A DNA stretch of 64,000 nt from Clostridium algifaecis (GTDB lineage: Bacteria > Bacillota > Clostridia > Clostridiales > Clostridiaceae), in the NCBI RefSeq assembly GCF_017874415.1, contig NZ_JAGGLM010000009.1, positions 35,256 to 99,255 on the forward strand, in the 5' to 3' direction. Numbering within the stretch: position 1 is the stretch's first letter; each line of letters opens with the position of its first letter. Positions 47,609-57,160 of this stretch are shown one piece after another. Under the pieces are notes generated by a model. The model did no database searches, was not told the origin of the DNA, and saw nothing but the letters and a program-made list of their open reading frames with translations. The translations under genes were made by a program, and so were the position numbers.

Positions 47609-48304
47609 ATGAAAGTAAAAAAGCTTTTAGATAGTTTTAATTATGCAATTGAGGGAATAATATATTCTGTAAGAACTCAGAGAAATATGAGAATACATAT
47701 GGCTGCTGCGCTTTTTATACTGATTTTATGTTTTTTTTATGATTTGAGCAAGATAGAAATTCTTGCAATAACCATAACGATAACTATGGTAATAATGGCA
47801 GAACTTTTTAATACAGCAGTAGAGTTTGCAATAGATGCAACTACAAATTATTATCATCCACTGGCAAAGCTTGCAAAAAATGTAGCAGCTGGCGGTGTAT
47901 TAATAACTGCAATTAATGCAGTGGTTGTGGGATATATAATATTTTGGGATAAATTAAAATATATAAATTTTGTACTTATGAGAAAAGTAAGGACTACAAG
48001 TCCATATACTGTATTTATCATACTTGCTATTGTGTGCATATCAGTTATTATTGTAAAAGCTATTTTTGGTGAAGGAACACCACTTAAGGGAGGAATGCCA
48101 AGTGGTCATAGTGCAATAGCATTTTCTATAGCTACAATTATTGCACTTATGGTTGAAAATCTTACAGTAGTTACCCTTAGCTATCTTATGGCATTTATAG
48201 TAGCACAAAGCAGGGTGGATTCTGAAATTCACTCGCTGCCAGAGGTTTTTTTAGGAGGATTTTTAGGTGTGCTTATAACAGTACTACTTTTTAAAATATT
48301 CTGA
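47609..48304 (+). CDS. Fused undecaprenol/diacylglycerol kinase and PAP2 phosphatase
   Basis: 231 residues. The first ~120 are a DgkA-type integral membrane kinase: NYAIEGIIYSVRTQRNMRIH and AELFNTAVEFAIDATTNYYH hold the conserved catalytic Glu and Asn/Asp residues. The rest is a PAP2 domain with GGMPSGHSAIAFSIAT (about 163-178, motif 2) and SRVDSEIHSLPEVFLGGFLG (about 205-224, motif 3). Kinase and phosphatase acting on the same lipid class in one chain would set the ratio of undecaprenol to its phosphate, the carrier for wall synthesis. ATG 47609 is preferred over ATG 47603, which touches the ribosome binding site. Confidence 0.9.
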   Translation: MKVKKLLDSFNYAIEGIIYSVRTQRNMRIHMAAALFILILCFFYDLSKIEILAITITITMVIMAELFNTAVEFAIDATTNYYHPLAKLAKNVAAGGVLITAINAVVVGYIIFWDKLKYINFVLMRKVRTTSPYTVFIILAIVCISVIIVKAIFGEGTPLKGGMPSGHSAIAFSIATIIALMVENLTVVTLSYLMAFIVAQSRVDSEIHSLPEVFLGGFLGVLITVLLFKIF

Positions 48305-48366
48305 TTATATGTATTTACAGAATGAAAATATTAAGGAAAATAATTTTTGGGGGAATAAAATAAAAA

Positions 48367-48765
48367 ATGGATTATAGTAAACTGATTTATAAAGCGATAA
48401 AGGCACGTGAAGAGGCATATGCACCATACTCCAATTTTAAAGTTGGAGCATCAGTTATGACTGAGGATGGAAGCATATATTCTGGATGCAATATAGAAAA
48501 TGCTTCTTATGGAGCAACAAATTGTGCTGAAAGAACAGCTATATTTAAAGCAGTTTCTGAGGGACATAGAAAACTTAAAGCTATAGCCATAGTAGGTTCT
48601 CCGGAAGAATATACATATCCCTGCGGAATATGCAGGCAGGTAATTGTTGAGTTTTCTCAGGATAATATGGATATTATAATTGCAAAAAATAAAGATGATT
48701 ATATAGTAAAAAAACTAGATGAAATAATGCCAGGAGCATTTTCAAAAAAAGATTTAGGAAAATAA
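48367..48765 (+). CDS. cdd: Cytidine deaminase
   Basis: 132 residues, the tetrameric short type. Substrate and zinc sites: [12 protein letters not shown] (about 19-30), [18 protein letters not shown] (about 47-64, CAE motif), and [13 protein letters not shown] (about 84-96, PCxxC). Converts cytidine and deoxycytidine to uridine forms in pyrimidine salvage. Lies between the DGK-PAP2 gene and era, as in Bacillus. Confidence 0.97.
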   Translation: MDYSKLIYKAIKAREEAYAPYSNFKVGASVMTEDGSIYSGCNIENASYGATNCAERTAIFKAVSEGHRKLKAIAIVGSPEEYTYPCGICRQVIVEFSQDNMDIIIAKNKDDYIVKKLDEIMPGAFSKKDLGK

Positions 48766-48776
48766 GGAGATTATAT

Positions 48777-49658
48777 ATGTTTAAATCTGGATTTATAACT
48801 GTAGTTGGAAGACCAAATGTAGGTAAATCTACTTTGATAAATAAAATAATAGGAGAGAAGTTATCAATTGTATCCTGCAGACCGCAAACAACCAGGAACA
48901 ATATACAGGCTATACTCACAGAAAAAGATTTTCAGCTTGTTTTTGTGGATACACCTGGAATTCATAATCCTAAACACAAACTTGGAGAATATATGGTAAA
49001 GTCAGCTAAAGAATCAATGGAGGATGTGGATGTTGTACTTTTTTTAACCACTCCAGAAGGTGAAATGAAAAAGGCTGACACTTATATTTTAGAAGAATTA
49101 AAACATTTAAAAGTACCTGTGTTCTTAATTGTGAATAAGATAGATGAAAATTCTGCTGATAAAGTTGCAGAGACTCTTAAAGTATATTCGGAACAGTTTG
49201 ATTTTAAAGAATACATACCGATATCTGCTATTAACGGAAAAAATGTAGATGAACTAAAAAAGCTCATAGTACAATATATGAAAGAAGGTCCCAAATATTA
49301 TCCTGATGACATGATAATAGATAAACAGGAGAGATTCATAGTATCAGAAATTATAAGGGAGAAATCTTTAAAGCTGCTTTCTCAGGAGGTTCCCCATGGA
49401 ATAGCTGTAGAAATAATATCCATGAAGAAAAATTCAAAGGGAATGTATAATATAGATGCTACTATACTATGTGAAAAAAAATCTCATAAGGGCATAATAA
49501 TAGGCAAAGGTGGATCAATGTTAAAAAGAATATCAACCTATGCAAGGGGAGACATTGAAAAATTGTTAGACTCCAGGGTATATTTGAATATATGGGTTAA
49601 AGTTAAGAAGGAATGGAGAGACAGTAATGGTGTCTTGAAGGAGCTTGGATATAAATAA
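48777..49658 (+). CDS. era: GTPase Era
   Basis: 293 residues. GTPase domain with G1 GRPNVGKST (about residue 11), G3 DTPGI (about 59), G4 NKID (about 121), then a type II KH domain with [20 protein letters not shown] (about 238-257). Binds the 3' end of 16S rRNA and checks 30S assembly. recO starts 27 bases after. Confidence 0.98.
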   Translation: MFKSGFITVVGRPNVGKSTLINKIIGEKLSIVSCRPQTTRNNIQAILTEKDFQLVFVDTPGIHNPKHKLGEYMVKSAKESMEDVDVVLFLTTPEGEMKKADTYILEELKHLKVPVFLIVNKIDENSADKVAETLKVYSEQFDFKEYIPISAINGKNVDELKKLIVQYMKEGPKYYPDDMIIDKQERFIVSEIIREKSLKLLSQEVPHGIAVEIISMKKNSKGMYNIDATILCEKKSHKGIIIGKGGSMLKRISTYARGDIEKLLDSRVYLNIWVKVKKEWRDSNGVLKELGYK

Positions 49659-49685
49659 TGACATTTTTTAGCGGGGGATGGTTGT

Positions 49686-50444
49686 CTGAACACAATTAAA
49701 ACAAGGGCTGTAATAATAAAAACTCAGGATATAAAAGAAAATGATAAAATTGTATGGCTATTTACTGAAAAATTAGGTAAAATATCTACAATAGCTAAAG
49801 GAGTAAAAAAATCAAAAAATAAGCTTTTTTCTTCAACACTCCAATTCTGTTATGGGGATTACGTATTATACAAAGGAAGAAGTTTATATGTTATAAATGA
49901 AAGCAGTTTGATTGATTCATTTCAAGATCTATTGAATGATCTGGTTACTTTGACCTATGCTTCTTATTTTTGTGAATTAGTGGATATAGCTATGAATGAT
50001 GAAGAATGTAATAAAAGATTATTTATACACCTTGTAACTGCATTTTATCTTATGAAAAATCATGCTGTGGATTTGGAGACTTTGGCAAGGGCCTTTGAAT
50101 TAAAAATTCTGCAATCCACAGGTTATGGAATTAATTTTGATTATTGTGCAGTATGCAGAAGAAAAATTACAACTTCCGATTATTTAAGCATACAATATTT
50201 GGGCGGTGTGTGCAGTGAATGTAAAAAAATAAATGGAGTAGGTATAAAATATTCAACATTTAGTGCACTTAAGTATATTTCAAAAATTCCGCTTGAAAAA
50301 GTATATAGAGTTAATTTATCAAAAGAAGTAAAAGAAGAACTTTACAAAGTTCTTAGCTTGATTATATCTCAAAATTATTTTAGAAAACCTAAAAGTCTCG
50401 AAACTTTGAATTATCTTGTAAACTTTGAAAAACAAAATTATTAA
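49686..50444 (+). CDS. recO: DNA repair protein RecO, apparent CTG start
   Basis: 252 residues if read from CTG 49686. N-terminal OB fold begins [20 protein letters not shown], the family's usual opening, then [17 protein letters not shown]; a zinc-finger-like stretch CAVCRRKI...CSECKK lies near residues 152-176. RecO loads RecA with RecR. In this frame no ATG, GTG or TTG occurs between the upstream stop (49659) and the conserved N-terminus; the first ordinary start is ATT/TTG well inside. The ribosome binding site ggggg (49673-49677) is eight bases before the CTG. An alternative TTG at 49682 is out of frame. era-recO is a conserved pair. Confidence 0.88.
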   Translation: MNTIKTRAVIIKTQDIKENDKIVWLFTEKLGKISTIAKGVKKSKNKLFSSTLQFCYGDYVLYKGRSLYVINESSLIDSFQDLLNDLVTLTYASYFCELVDIAMNDEECNKRLFIHLVTAFYLMKNHAVDLETLARAFELKILQSTGYGINFDYCAVCRRKITTSDYLSIQYLGGVCSECKKINGVGIKYSTFSALKYISKIPLEKVYRVNLSKEVKEELYKVLSLIISQNYFRKPKSLETLNYLVNFEKQNY

Positions 50445-50458
50445 AAGGAGAGGATAAA

Positions 50459-51034
50459 ATGGCTGAAATAACGTTAGAAAAAATTGATATTATAAGAGAA
50501 AGAACTGGTATAAGTTATGCTGATGCGAAAGAAGCACTGGAAGCTTGTGATGCAAATGTGGTGGATGCTCTTATATACATTGAAGAAAAACAAAAAAATG
50601 ACAAGGAAAATATTTACACTACAAAAGACGAATTTTTGGAATGGCTCAAAAATTTAGTAAAGAAAGGAAATATAAATAGAATAAAGATAAAAAAAGATGA
50701 TAAGGTAGTTGTAGATATTCCTGTAAATGCAGGGATTGCTGCCACGCTCACAGTACTTGTATGGCCTCCTTTAATTGCTATTGGAATACTTACTGCCGTA
50801 CTTACTAAAGTAACCATAGAAATAACTAAAGATGATGGATCAGTAGAAGTTGTAAATAAAATAATTAAAGGCGGAGTTAAAAGTACTGCAAAAGATGTAA
50901 AAGACAAGGTATTTGATGCTGCATCTTCTATAAAAGATAAATTCAGTCATAAGGGAAATAAAGATGATGATAAAAATACTTACCAATATACTGTAAAATT
51001 TGATGATATAGATGACGATGACAAAACCAAATAA
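50459..51034 (+). CDS. UBA-like and DUF4342 domain protein
   Basis: 191 residues. The first ~45 form a UBA/TS-N-like helix bundle (IIRERTGISYADAKEALEAC), similar to the start of elongation factor Ts and NAC. Residues ~55-125 are the DUF4342 domain (WLKNLVKKGNINRIKIKKDD then DIPVNAGIAATLTVLVWPPL), with one hydrophobic segment (AATLTVLVWPPLIAIGILTA) that could insert in a membrane. The tail is Lys/Asp-rich. Function unknown; the gene commonly occurs in clostridia. It starts 14 bases after recO with aaaggagagg. Confidence 0.85.
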   Translation: MAEITLEKIDIIRERTGISYADAKEALEACDANVVDALIYIEEKQKNDKENIYTTKDEFLEWLKNLVKKGNINRIKIKKDDKVVVDIPVNAGIAATLTVLVWPPLIAIGILTAVLTKVTIEITKDDGSVEVVNKIIKGGVKSTAKDVKDKVFDAASSIKDKFSHKGNKDDDKNTYQYTVKFDDIDDDDKTK

Positions 51035-51065
51035 TTAAAATATTTTATTTTAATTAAGAGAAAAA

Positions 51066-51116
51066 AATGGGTATTGAAAATAAAAAAATAATTTCAGTAT
51101 CCATTCTATTTTTTTA
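51066..51116 (+). terminator. Intrinsic terminator after the DUF4342 gene
   Basis: 14-bp stem with two G-T pairs (aatgggtattgaaa / tttcagtatccatt) followed closely by a run of seven T. Confidence 0.85.
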
Positions 51117-51317
51117 TATTTTATACAAAATTTTAACTTTTATTATAAATTATTTTGTAATATTTGCGATAATTTATAGTAAAATCATAAGAATTGTCTT
51201 ATAATTAAATTAAATAGTATAGCATATAAAATTGAGGGGAATTAAGTAAATAATTAGGTTTATATAATTTTAAATAAAAATAAAAATAAAAATGATATAC
51301 TATTTCTTGTTTTATAA

Positions 51318-51326
51318 TGGTATAAT
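51318..51326 (+). promoter_or_regulatory. Extended -10 promoter of the CcpN-type gene
   Basis: TGGTATAAT at 51318-51326 (TG plus a consensus -10), with no strong -35. Confidence 0.5.
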
Positions 51327-51407
51327 GTTTCTGAAGATATAAAGTTAAGTATACCTTATTTTTTCTGCAGAATTGAAAATAAACATTAGATAGTATATAA
51401 AGGGAGG

Positions 51408-52049
51408 TTGGATGTTATTAAATTTTCTAGCAGACAACAGAAGATAATGGAATTGGTTAAAAAAGGAGCACCTATAACAAGTGAACAATTGGCAGATAAA
51501 ATTGGTGTTACGAGGGCAGCACTTAGGCCAGATTTAGCTATACTTACTATGACCGGTATATTGGATGCTAAGCCTAAAGTAGGATATATATATTCTAATA
51601 AACCATCCTATAGTCTTTTATATGATTATATAAGAAATATAAATGCAGAGGATATAATGTCAAAACCAGTTGTAGTTGATGAAAATACTACAGTTTATGA
51701 TGCTATAGTAAATTTATTTTTAAATGATGTTGGAACATTGTTTGTAGAGAATAATGGTATATTAACTGGTGCTGTGTCACGAAAGGACTTTTTAAAGATA
51801 GCTATAGGCGGTACAGATATGAAAAATGTACCTGTAGGAATAATAATGACCAGGATGCCTAATATAGTATTTCTAGAAAGAAAAGATACTGCTTACACGG
51901 CAGCTCAAAAAATAATGGAACATGAGGTAGATTGTCTTCCTGTTATAGAAAAATCAATGGAAGATTCTAAAGAGATACTTAAAATAGTAGGAAAAGTTTC
52001 TAAAACAAATATAACAAGGCTTTTTGTTAAAATGGGAGAAAATAATTAA
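51408..52049 (+). CDS. ccpN: CcpN/YqzB-type repressor (HTH plus two CBS domains)
   Basis: 213 residues. N-terminal winged helix (SRQQKIMELVKKGAPITSEQ and LADKIGVTRAALRPDLAILT, residues ~7-46) followed by two CBS domains (MSKPVVVDENTTVYDAIVNL, about 84-103, and MTRMPNIVFLERKDTAYTAA). In B. subtilis CcpN represses gluconeogenic genes and sits beside yqfL, the regulator of pyruvate phosphate dikinase. Here the dikinase gene follows after 78 bases, so control of ppdK is a natural guess. TTG 51408 abuts the ribosome binding site (gggagg); ATT 51417, which gives MKFSSRQQ as in homologues, would be better spaced, so the true start is uncertain. Confidence 0.88.
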   Translation: MDVIKFSSRQQKIMELVKKGAPITSEQLADKIGVTRAALRPDLAILTMTGILDAKPKVGYIYSNKPSYSLLYDYIRNINAEDIMSKPVVVDENTTVYDAIVNLFLNDVGTLFVENNGILTGAVSRKDFLKIAIGGTDMKNVPVGIIMTRMPNIVFLERKDTAYTAAQKIMEHEVDCLPVIEKSMEDSKEILKIVGKVSKTNITRLFVKMGENN

Positions 52050-52127
52050 AGATAGTAAGCGGATATTCCGCTGATATATAAATATATAATTTGTATAAAA
52101 TTTTATAGAGAAAGGGATGCTTGTTTC

Positions 52128-54761
52128 ATGGAAGAAAAAAAATATGTTTATCTTTTTAGTGAAGGAAATGCAAGAATGAGAAGTCTTCTTGGGGGGAAGG
52201 GTGCCAATTTAGCAGAAATGACTAATCTTGGAATCCCGGTTCCACATGGATTTACTGTAACTACAGAAGCTTGTACTAAATATTACAGGGACAATAAAAA
52301 AATAAACGATAAAATTGTTGCAGAAATTTATTGTGCTCTTGAAAAACTTGAAAAAGTTACAGGAAAAAAATTTGGAAGTTTAGAAAATCCACTTTTGGTT
52401 TCTGTAAGATCAGGTGCTAGAGTATCAATGCCAGGAATGATGGATACTATATTAAACCTTGGATTAAATGATAATTCAGTAAAAGCTCTTGGTAAATTAA
52501 CTAATAATTTGAGATTTGCCTACGACTCTTATAGAAGATTCATTCAAATGTTTTCAGATGTAGTAATGGGCATTGAAAAAAGAGAATTTGAAGATGTACT
52601 TGATGAAATAAAAGATTCTAAAGGAGTAAAATTTGATACAGAATTAACTGAAGAGGATCTGAAAAATGCAATTATTAGATTCAAAAAAATATATAAAGAC
52701 AACATAGGGAAGGAATTTCCTCAAGATCCTAAGGAACAATTAATTGAATCAATTACAGCAGTATTTGGATCATGGGAAAATCCAAGGGCAATAGTTTATA
52801 GAAGATTGAATGACATTTCAGGAGATTGGGGAACAGCTGTAAATGTCCAGTGCATGGTATTTGGAAATATGGGAGATACTTCAGGCACAGGAGTTGCATT
52901 TACAAGAAATCCTGCTACAGGAGAAAAAAGCATATTTGGAGAGTATCTCATAAATGCGCAGGGAGAAGATGTAGTATCAGGTGTTAGAACACCTCAGCCT
53001 ATAGCAAAATTAAAACAAGATCTCCCACAATGTTACGAGGAATTTGTAAAAATTGCTAACAACTTGGAAAACCATTACAAGGACATGCAGGATATGGAAT
53101 TTACTATAGAAAACGGCAAACTATATTTTCTTCAGACAAGAAATGGAAAGAGAACTGCTCAGGCAGCTCTTAAGATAGCAGCTAATATGGTTGAAGAGGG
53201 TCTTATAACTAAAGAAGAGGCAATCCTTAAAGTAGAACCTAAACAACTTGATGCACTTCTACATCCTAATTTTGATAAAAATGAACTTGGAAAGGCAGAG
53301 ATAATTGCAAATGGACTTCCAGCATCTCCTGGAGCTGCCTGTGGAAAAATTTATTTTACTGCAGATGATGCAAAAAAGCACCACAGCCAGGGTGAAAAAG
53401 TAATACTTGTAAGACTTGAAACCTCACCTGAAGATATAGAAGGAATGGTAGCAGCAGAAGGAATACTTACAGTAAGAGGAGGTATGACTTCTCATGCAGC
53501 AGTTGTAGCTAGAGGTATGGGTACATGCTGCGTAGCTGGATGCGGAGATATAAATGTAGATGAAGAAAATAAGACAATTGAAGTAAAAGGTAAAATTTAT
53601 AAAGAGGGAGATTATATATCACTAGACGGAAGCACAGGAAATGTATATGGAGAGGAAATAAAAGCAGTAGCTCCTGAAATAACAGGTTATTTTGGAACTT
53701 TCATGAGTTGGGCCGATAGTATCAGGGCATTAAAAGTTAGAACGAATGCAGATACTCCAAAGGATGCAAAACAGGCAGTAGAATTTGGCGCAGAAGGAAT
53801 AGGACTTTGCAGGACAGAGCATATGTTCTTTAATGAAGATAGAATACCTGAAGTCAGAAGGATGATAGTTTCAAAAAGTGAAGAACAGAGGAGAGCTGCC
53901 CTTAAAAATATACTTCCAATGCAAAAAGGCGATTTTATACAGATTTATGAAGCTATGGAAGGAAGACCGGTTACAATTAGATTCCTGGATCCACCACTGC
54001 ATGAATTCCTTCCAACTGATCCTGAGGATATAAAGAATTTAGCTGAGGAAATGAATATAAGCTGTGAAGAATTAAAAGCAACAATAGCTTCACTTCATGA
54101 ATTCAACCCTATGATGGGACACAGAGGATGCAGACTTACTGTTTCATATCCAGAAATAGCAGAGATGCAGACAAAGGCAGTAATTGAAGCTGCAATAGAT
54201 GTTAAAAACAGAAAAGGGTATGATATTGTTCCTGAAATAATGATACCATTGGTTGGGGAATTGAAAGAATTAAAATTTGTTAAAGACATAGTTGTAAAAA
54301 CGGCAGATGAAATAATAAACAAGTCAGGAATAGATCTGAAATATAAAGTAGGTACTATGATAGAAATACCAAGAGCTGCTATTACAGCAGATGAAATAGC
54401 AAAAGAAGCTGAGTTTTTCTCATTTGGAACAAATGATTTAACTCAGATGACATTTGGTTTCTCAAGAGATGATGCCGGAAAATTTTTAAATTATTATTAT
54501 GATAATAAAATATACGAATTTGATCCATTCCAGAAGGTTGACCAAGCTGGTGTAGGAAAATTAGTTGATATGGCCGTTAAATTAGGTAGAAAAACTAGAC
54601 CGGATATACATCTTGGAATATGTGGAGAGCATGGAGGAGATCCATCGTCTGTAGAATTTTTCCACAATGTAGGACTTGATTACGTATCATGTTCACCATT
54701 TAGGGTTCCAGTAGCAAGACTTGCAGCAGCACAAGCTCAAGTTAAGAATCCAAGAAAATAG
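52128..54761 (+). CDS. ppdK: Pyruvate, phosphate dikinase
   Basis: 877 residues, full length. N-terminal ATP-grasp domain (LLGGKGANLAEMTNLGIPVP, about 21-40; VSVRSGARVSMPGMMDTILN), central phosphohistidine domain with catalytic His in RGGMTSHAAVVARGMGTCCV (about 450-469), and C-terminal PEP-binding barrel (GLCRTEHMFF, GHRGCRLTVSYPEIAEMQ, DLTQMTFGFSRDD). Interconverts pyruvate, ATP and phosphate with PEP, AMP and pyrophosphate. No PDRP (YqfL) regulator gene follows, though a CcpN-like gene precedes it. Ends in a strong terminator. Confidence 0.98.
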   Translation: MEEKKYVYLFSEGNARMRSLLGGKGANLAEMTNLGIPVPHGFTVTTEACTKYYRDNKKINDKIVAEIYCALEKLEKVTGKKFGSLENPLLVSVRSGARVSMPGMMDTILNLGLNDNSVKALGKLTNNLRFAYDSYRRFIQMFSDVVMGIEKREFEDVLDEIKDSKGVKFDTELTEEDLKNAIIRFKKIYKDNIGKEFPQDPKEQLIESITAVFGSWENPRAIVYRRLNDISGDWGTAVNVQCMVFGNMGDTSGTGVAFTRNPATGEKSIFGEYLINAQGEDVVSGVRTPQPIAKLKQDLPQCYEEFVKIANNLENHYKDMQDMEFTIENGKLYFLQTRNGKRTAQAALKIAANMVEEGLITKEEAILKVEPKQLDALLHPNFDKNELGKAEIIANGLPASPGAACGKIYFTADDAKKHHSQGEKVILVRLETSPEDIEGMVAAEGILTVRGGMTSHAAVVARGMGTCCVAGCGDINVDEENKTIEVKGKIYKEGDYISLDGSTGNVYGEEIKAVAPEITGYFGTFMSWADSIRALKVRTNADTPKDAKQAVEFGAEGIGLCRTEHMFFNEDRIPEVRRMIVSKSEEQRRAALKNILPMQKGDFIQIYEAMEGRPVTIRFLDPPLHEFLPTDPEDIKNLAEEMNISCEELKATIASLHEFNPMMGHRGCRLTVSYPEIAEMQTKAVIEAAIDVKNRKGYDIVPEIMIPLVGELKELKFVKDIVVKTADEIINKSGIDLKYKVGTMIEIPRAAITADEIAKEAEFFSFGTNDLTQMTFGFSRDDAGKFLNYYYDNKIYEFDPFQKVDQAGVGKLVDMAVKLGRKTRPDIHLGICGEHGGDPSSVEFFHNVGLDYVSCSPFRVPVARLAAAQAQVKNPRK

Positions 54762-54771
54762 AACATTTATA

Positions 54772-54822
54772 AAAAAAGATTTAGTACTAAAATTATTTTC
54801 ATTCTAGTACTAAATCTTTTTT
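54772..54822. terminator. Bidirectional terminator between ppdK and the CotS-like gene
   Basis: Perfect 18-bp stem (aaaaaagatttagtacta / tagtactaaatctttttt) with A and T runs at its ends; serves both convergent genes. Confidence 0.93.
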
Positions 54823-54852
54823 GATTTACCTTAAAAAATATTGTTAATCTTT

Positions 54853-55902
54853 TTAAATTTGAGTTTTAAATTTTTTGCATATATATTTTCCAAAATCAAT
54901 TATAAACTCCAATTGATTCATATTATTGCCAGATGCTTTTTTAAGCAAATAAAAAAAAGAATTGTGATTGCATTTATTTATATTGTTATAATAATCTCGT
55001 GATATTTTCCAAAACTTTTGTGGAAAAGATAAATAGGATATTATATATTTATAATCATCTAAATTAAGAGAAAAGTTATTATCATATATTTTTAAGCAAT
55101 CTACAGCTGTATTGAAATCCCAGTTGGTATTTGTTCTTTTTAAGAATCTTCTCAAAAAATATGATATATCATGAGAACAGTAAGATCTTGTACATTTATC
55201 AAAATCTATTACCCATATATTTTGGCTATTATCAAATATTATGTTCTTATTTACGTAATCAAGGTGGCAAAGAGATGAATGCAAATTGTTATAATTTATA
55301 GTCTCAGATATTTTAATAGATATTTCTGCCAGCATATAATTTATGTTGAAATTTTGTAAAAATAAATTTGAAAAATTATCATTATACTTGAATGCCGAAT
55401 TTGAACAAATTAAAAGTTGGTTAAGATGTTTTTCAAAGGACAGGTGTATGTGTTCAAAATTTTTTCTATTGGCGCTTCTATAAATAGGTTTAAAATTACT
55501 GCTGACCTTGTGAATATTTGATAAGTTTAAAATAGCTGCATTCATGTGTTTTGCATTATCGTAGCTGCATTTTTCCCCCAATATCCATGGAGTAAGTATA
55601 AACAGCATATCTTCATATTTTACAAATCTACTATGTTTGACTGTTGGCAAAATTTTTGGAACATTTATATTGTTTCTGTATAACCATTCAATAGCGGAAT
55701 ATACAAAAAGCAGCTCGGGTTCATCAAAATATACTTTTTTTAAGCAGTAGCTTTTATTCATACAATTTACTTTGTATACTGCCCTTTGCTTATCTGTATT
55801 TTTAAATTTTATTTTAATTAACTCACTATCTTGAAGATTATAATATGGAAGCACGTATTTTTTTACATTTTCTTCAGATAATAAGTCTACAGTTCTATTC
55901 AT
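54853..55902 (-). CDS. CotS-family spore coat / phosphotransferase-fold protein
   Basis: 349 residues, the normal CotS/YtaA/YsxE size. Kinase-like fold of the APH/choline kinase type: catalytic-loop-like LCHLDYVNKNIIFDNSQNIW (about 224-243, HxDxxxxN) and metal-site-like VIDFDKC (about 244-250). CotS proteins occur in the spore coat; whether they are active kinases is not established, but the motifs here look intact. Its ATG follows aaggagtatgat. Monocistronic on the - strand, divergent from the dGTPase-like gene. Confidence 0.88.
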   Translation of the reverse strand: MNRTVDLLSEENVKKYVLPYYNLQDSELIKIKFKNTDKQRAVYKVNCMNKSYCLKKVYFDEPELLFVYSAIEWLYRNNINVPKILPTVKHSRFVKYEDMLFILTPWILGEKCSYDNAKHMNAAILNLSNIHKVSSNFKPIYRSANRKNFEHIHLSFEKHLNQLLICSNSAFKYNDNFSNLFLQNFNINYMLAEISIKISETINYNNLHSSLCHLDYVNKNIIFDNSQNIWVIDFDKCTRSYCSHDISYFLRRFLKRTNTNWDFNTAVDCLKIYDNNFSLNLDDYKYIISYLSFPQKFWKISRDYYNNINKCNHNSFFYLLKKASGNNMNQLEFIIDFGKYICKKFKTQI

Positions 55903-56022
55903 TTATCATACTCCTTAAAAAGTATTTCTATATAATAATATTAAATACTTTTTCATATTATACATTATTGTTGAAAAGGAATTTTAAAAGTAAGTATAGA
56001 ACTAATACAAAAGGTGATGTAT

Positions 56023-57051
56023 ATGCTAATAAGAGAAAAAATAGAGAAAAAAGAAAAGTTGATATTAATACCTGAAGCTTCATTTTCTTCTAAAACTATT
56101 GGAAGGCAGAGAAATGAGGAAAGTGACCCTATAAGAACATCATTTATGATAGATAGGGATAGAATAATACATAGTAAATCTTTTAGGAGACTTAAACATA
56201 AAACGCAAGTTTACATAAGAACTTTCGGAGATCATTACAGAACAAGACTAACACATACATTAGAAGTGAATCAAATTGGAAAAACCATAGGGAAAGGCAT
56301 TGGATTAAATGAAGATTTAATAGAAGCTATAGCTATGGGACATGATATTGGACATGTCCCATTTGCTCACAGTGGAGAGCAGGTTTTAAATGAACTTGTT
56401 CCAGGGGGATTCAAACACAACAAAAACAGTGTAAGAGTATTGACCAAAATAGAGAAGAATGGCAAAGGATTAAATTTAACTAAAGAAGTCCTGGATGGAG
56501 TTTTAAATCACAGCGGTTTTGGGAATCCTAAAATGAATGCATTTACACTTGAAGGACAGGTAGTTAAGTATAGTGATAAGATAGCTTATGTAAATCATGA
56601 TATAGATGATTCTATTAGGGCAGGAATTTTGAAACCTCAGGATATCCCTGAAAACTGTACAAAAATTTTAGGAAAAACAAACAGCGAAAGAATAGATACC
56701 CTGGTTAAAGATTGTATATATAAAACTATAGAAAATATTAGAGAAGGAATAGTGTATGTATCCTTAAGTGATGAAATATTTGAAGCTTTAAATGAACTCA
56801 GAAATTTTATGTTTGAGAAAGTGTATCTTGGAGATGCACTAAAAGTAGAAAGGGAAAAGGCAAAATTTGTATTAAAGCAGGTGTTTAAATACTTTTATAC
56901 AAAACCTGATAAAATGCCTAAATTTTACAGAAATATTGTTGAAAAAGAAGGTTTGATAAGAGGAGTGTCCGATTACATATCTGGTATGAGTGATGATTAC
57001 TGCTTAATGCTGTTTAATAATATATATATACCTAAAATTGTATTGTATTAG
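56023..57051 (+). CDS. dgt: dGTPase-like HD phosphohydrolase
   Basis: 342 residues. Begins with the dGTPase-type strand [20 protein letters not shown] (about 36-55) and [12 protein letters not shown]. Metal ligands: [13 protein letters not shown] (His about 79), [18 protein letters not shown] (HD about 107), and a late Asp in [16 protein letters not shown]. Family members hydrolyse dNTPs to deoxynucleosides and triphosphate; substrate specificity is not visible. ATG 56023 is preferred over GTG 56014 and ATG 56017, which overlap aaaggtgat. In many Firmicutes this gene precedes dnaG, as here. Confidence 0.92.
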   Translation: MLIREKIEKKEKLILIPEASFSSKTIGRQRNEESDPIRTSFMIDRDRIIHSKSFRRLKHKTQVYIRTFGDHYRTRLTHTLEVNQIGKTIGKGIGLNEDLIEAIAMGHDIGHVPFAHSGEQVLNELVPGGFKHNKNSVRVLTKIEKNGKGLNLTKEVLDGVLNHSGFGNPKMNAFTLEGQVVKYSDKIAYVNHDIDDSIRAGILKPQDIPENCTKILGKTNSERIDTLVKDCIYKTIENIREGIVYVSLSDEIFEALNELRNFMFEKVYLGDALKVEREKAKFVLKQVFKYFYTKPDKMPKFYRNIVEKEGLIRGVSDYISGMSDDYCLMLFNNIYIPKIVLY

Positions 57052-57160
57052 AAATATCTTTAATAGTATTCTGTTAAATAAAAAATGATATGTTTCAAAT
57101 TATTTATTTATTTTATTGAAGGATATTTGCTATTTTTAAAGAATATATATACTAGAATAA

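Larger units (their letters stand above)
51035..51407. other. 373-base intergenic region upstream of the CcpN-type gene
   Basis: Contains the terminator of the era-recO-DUF4342 unit (51066-51116), then ~200 bases of very AT-rich DNA with an ATAAAA-type run at about 51271-51292 that could act as an UP element, then the promoter at 51318-51326. No open frame of useful length and no conserved RNA that I recognise. Confidence 0.6.

Noticed and set aside
51271..51292. ATAAAA-type tandem run as a CRISPR or direct-repeat element
   Set aside because: Too short and low in complexity; better seen as an AT-rich tract upstream of a promoter.
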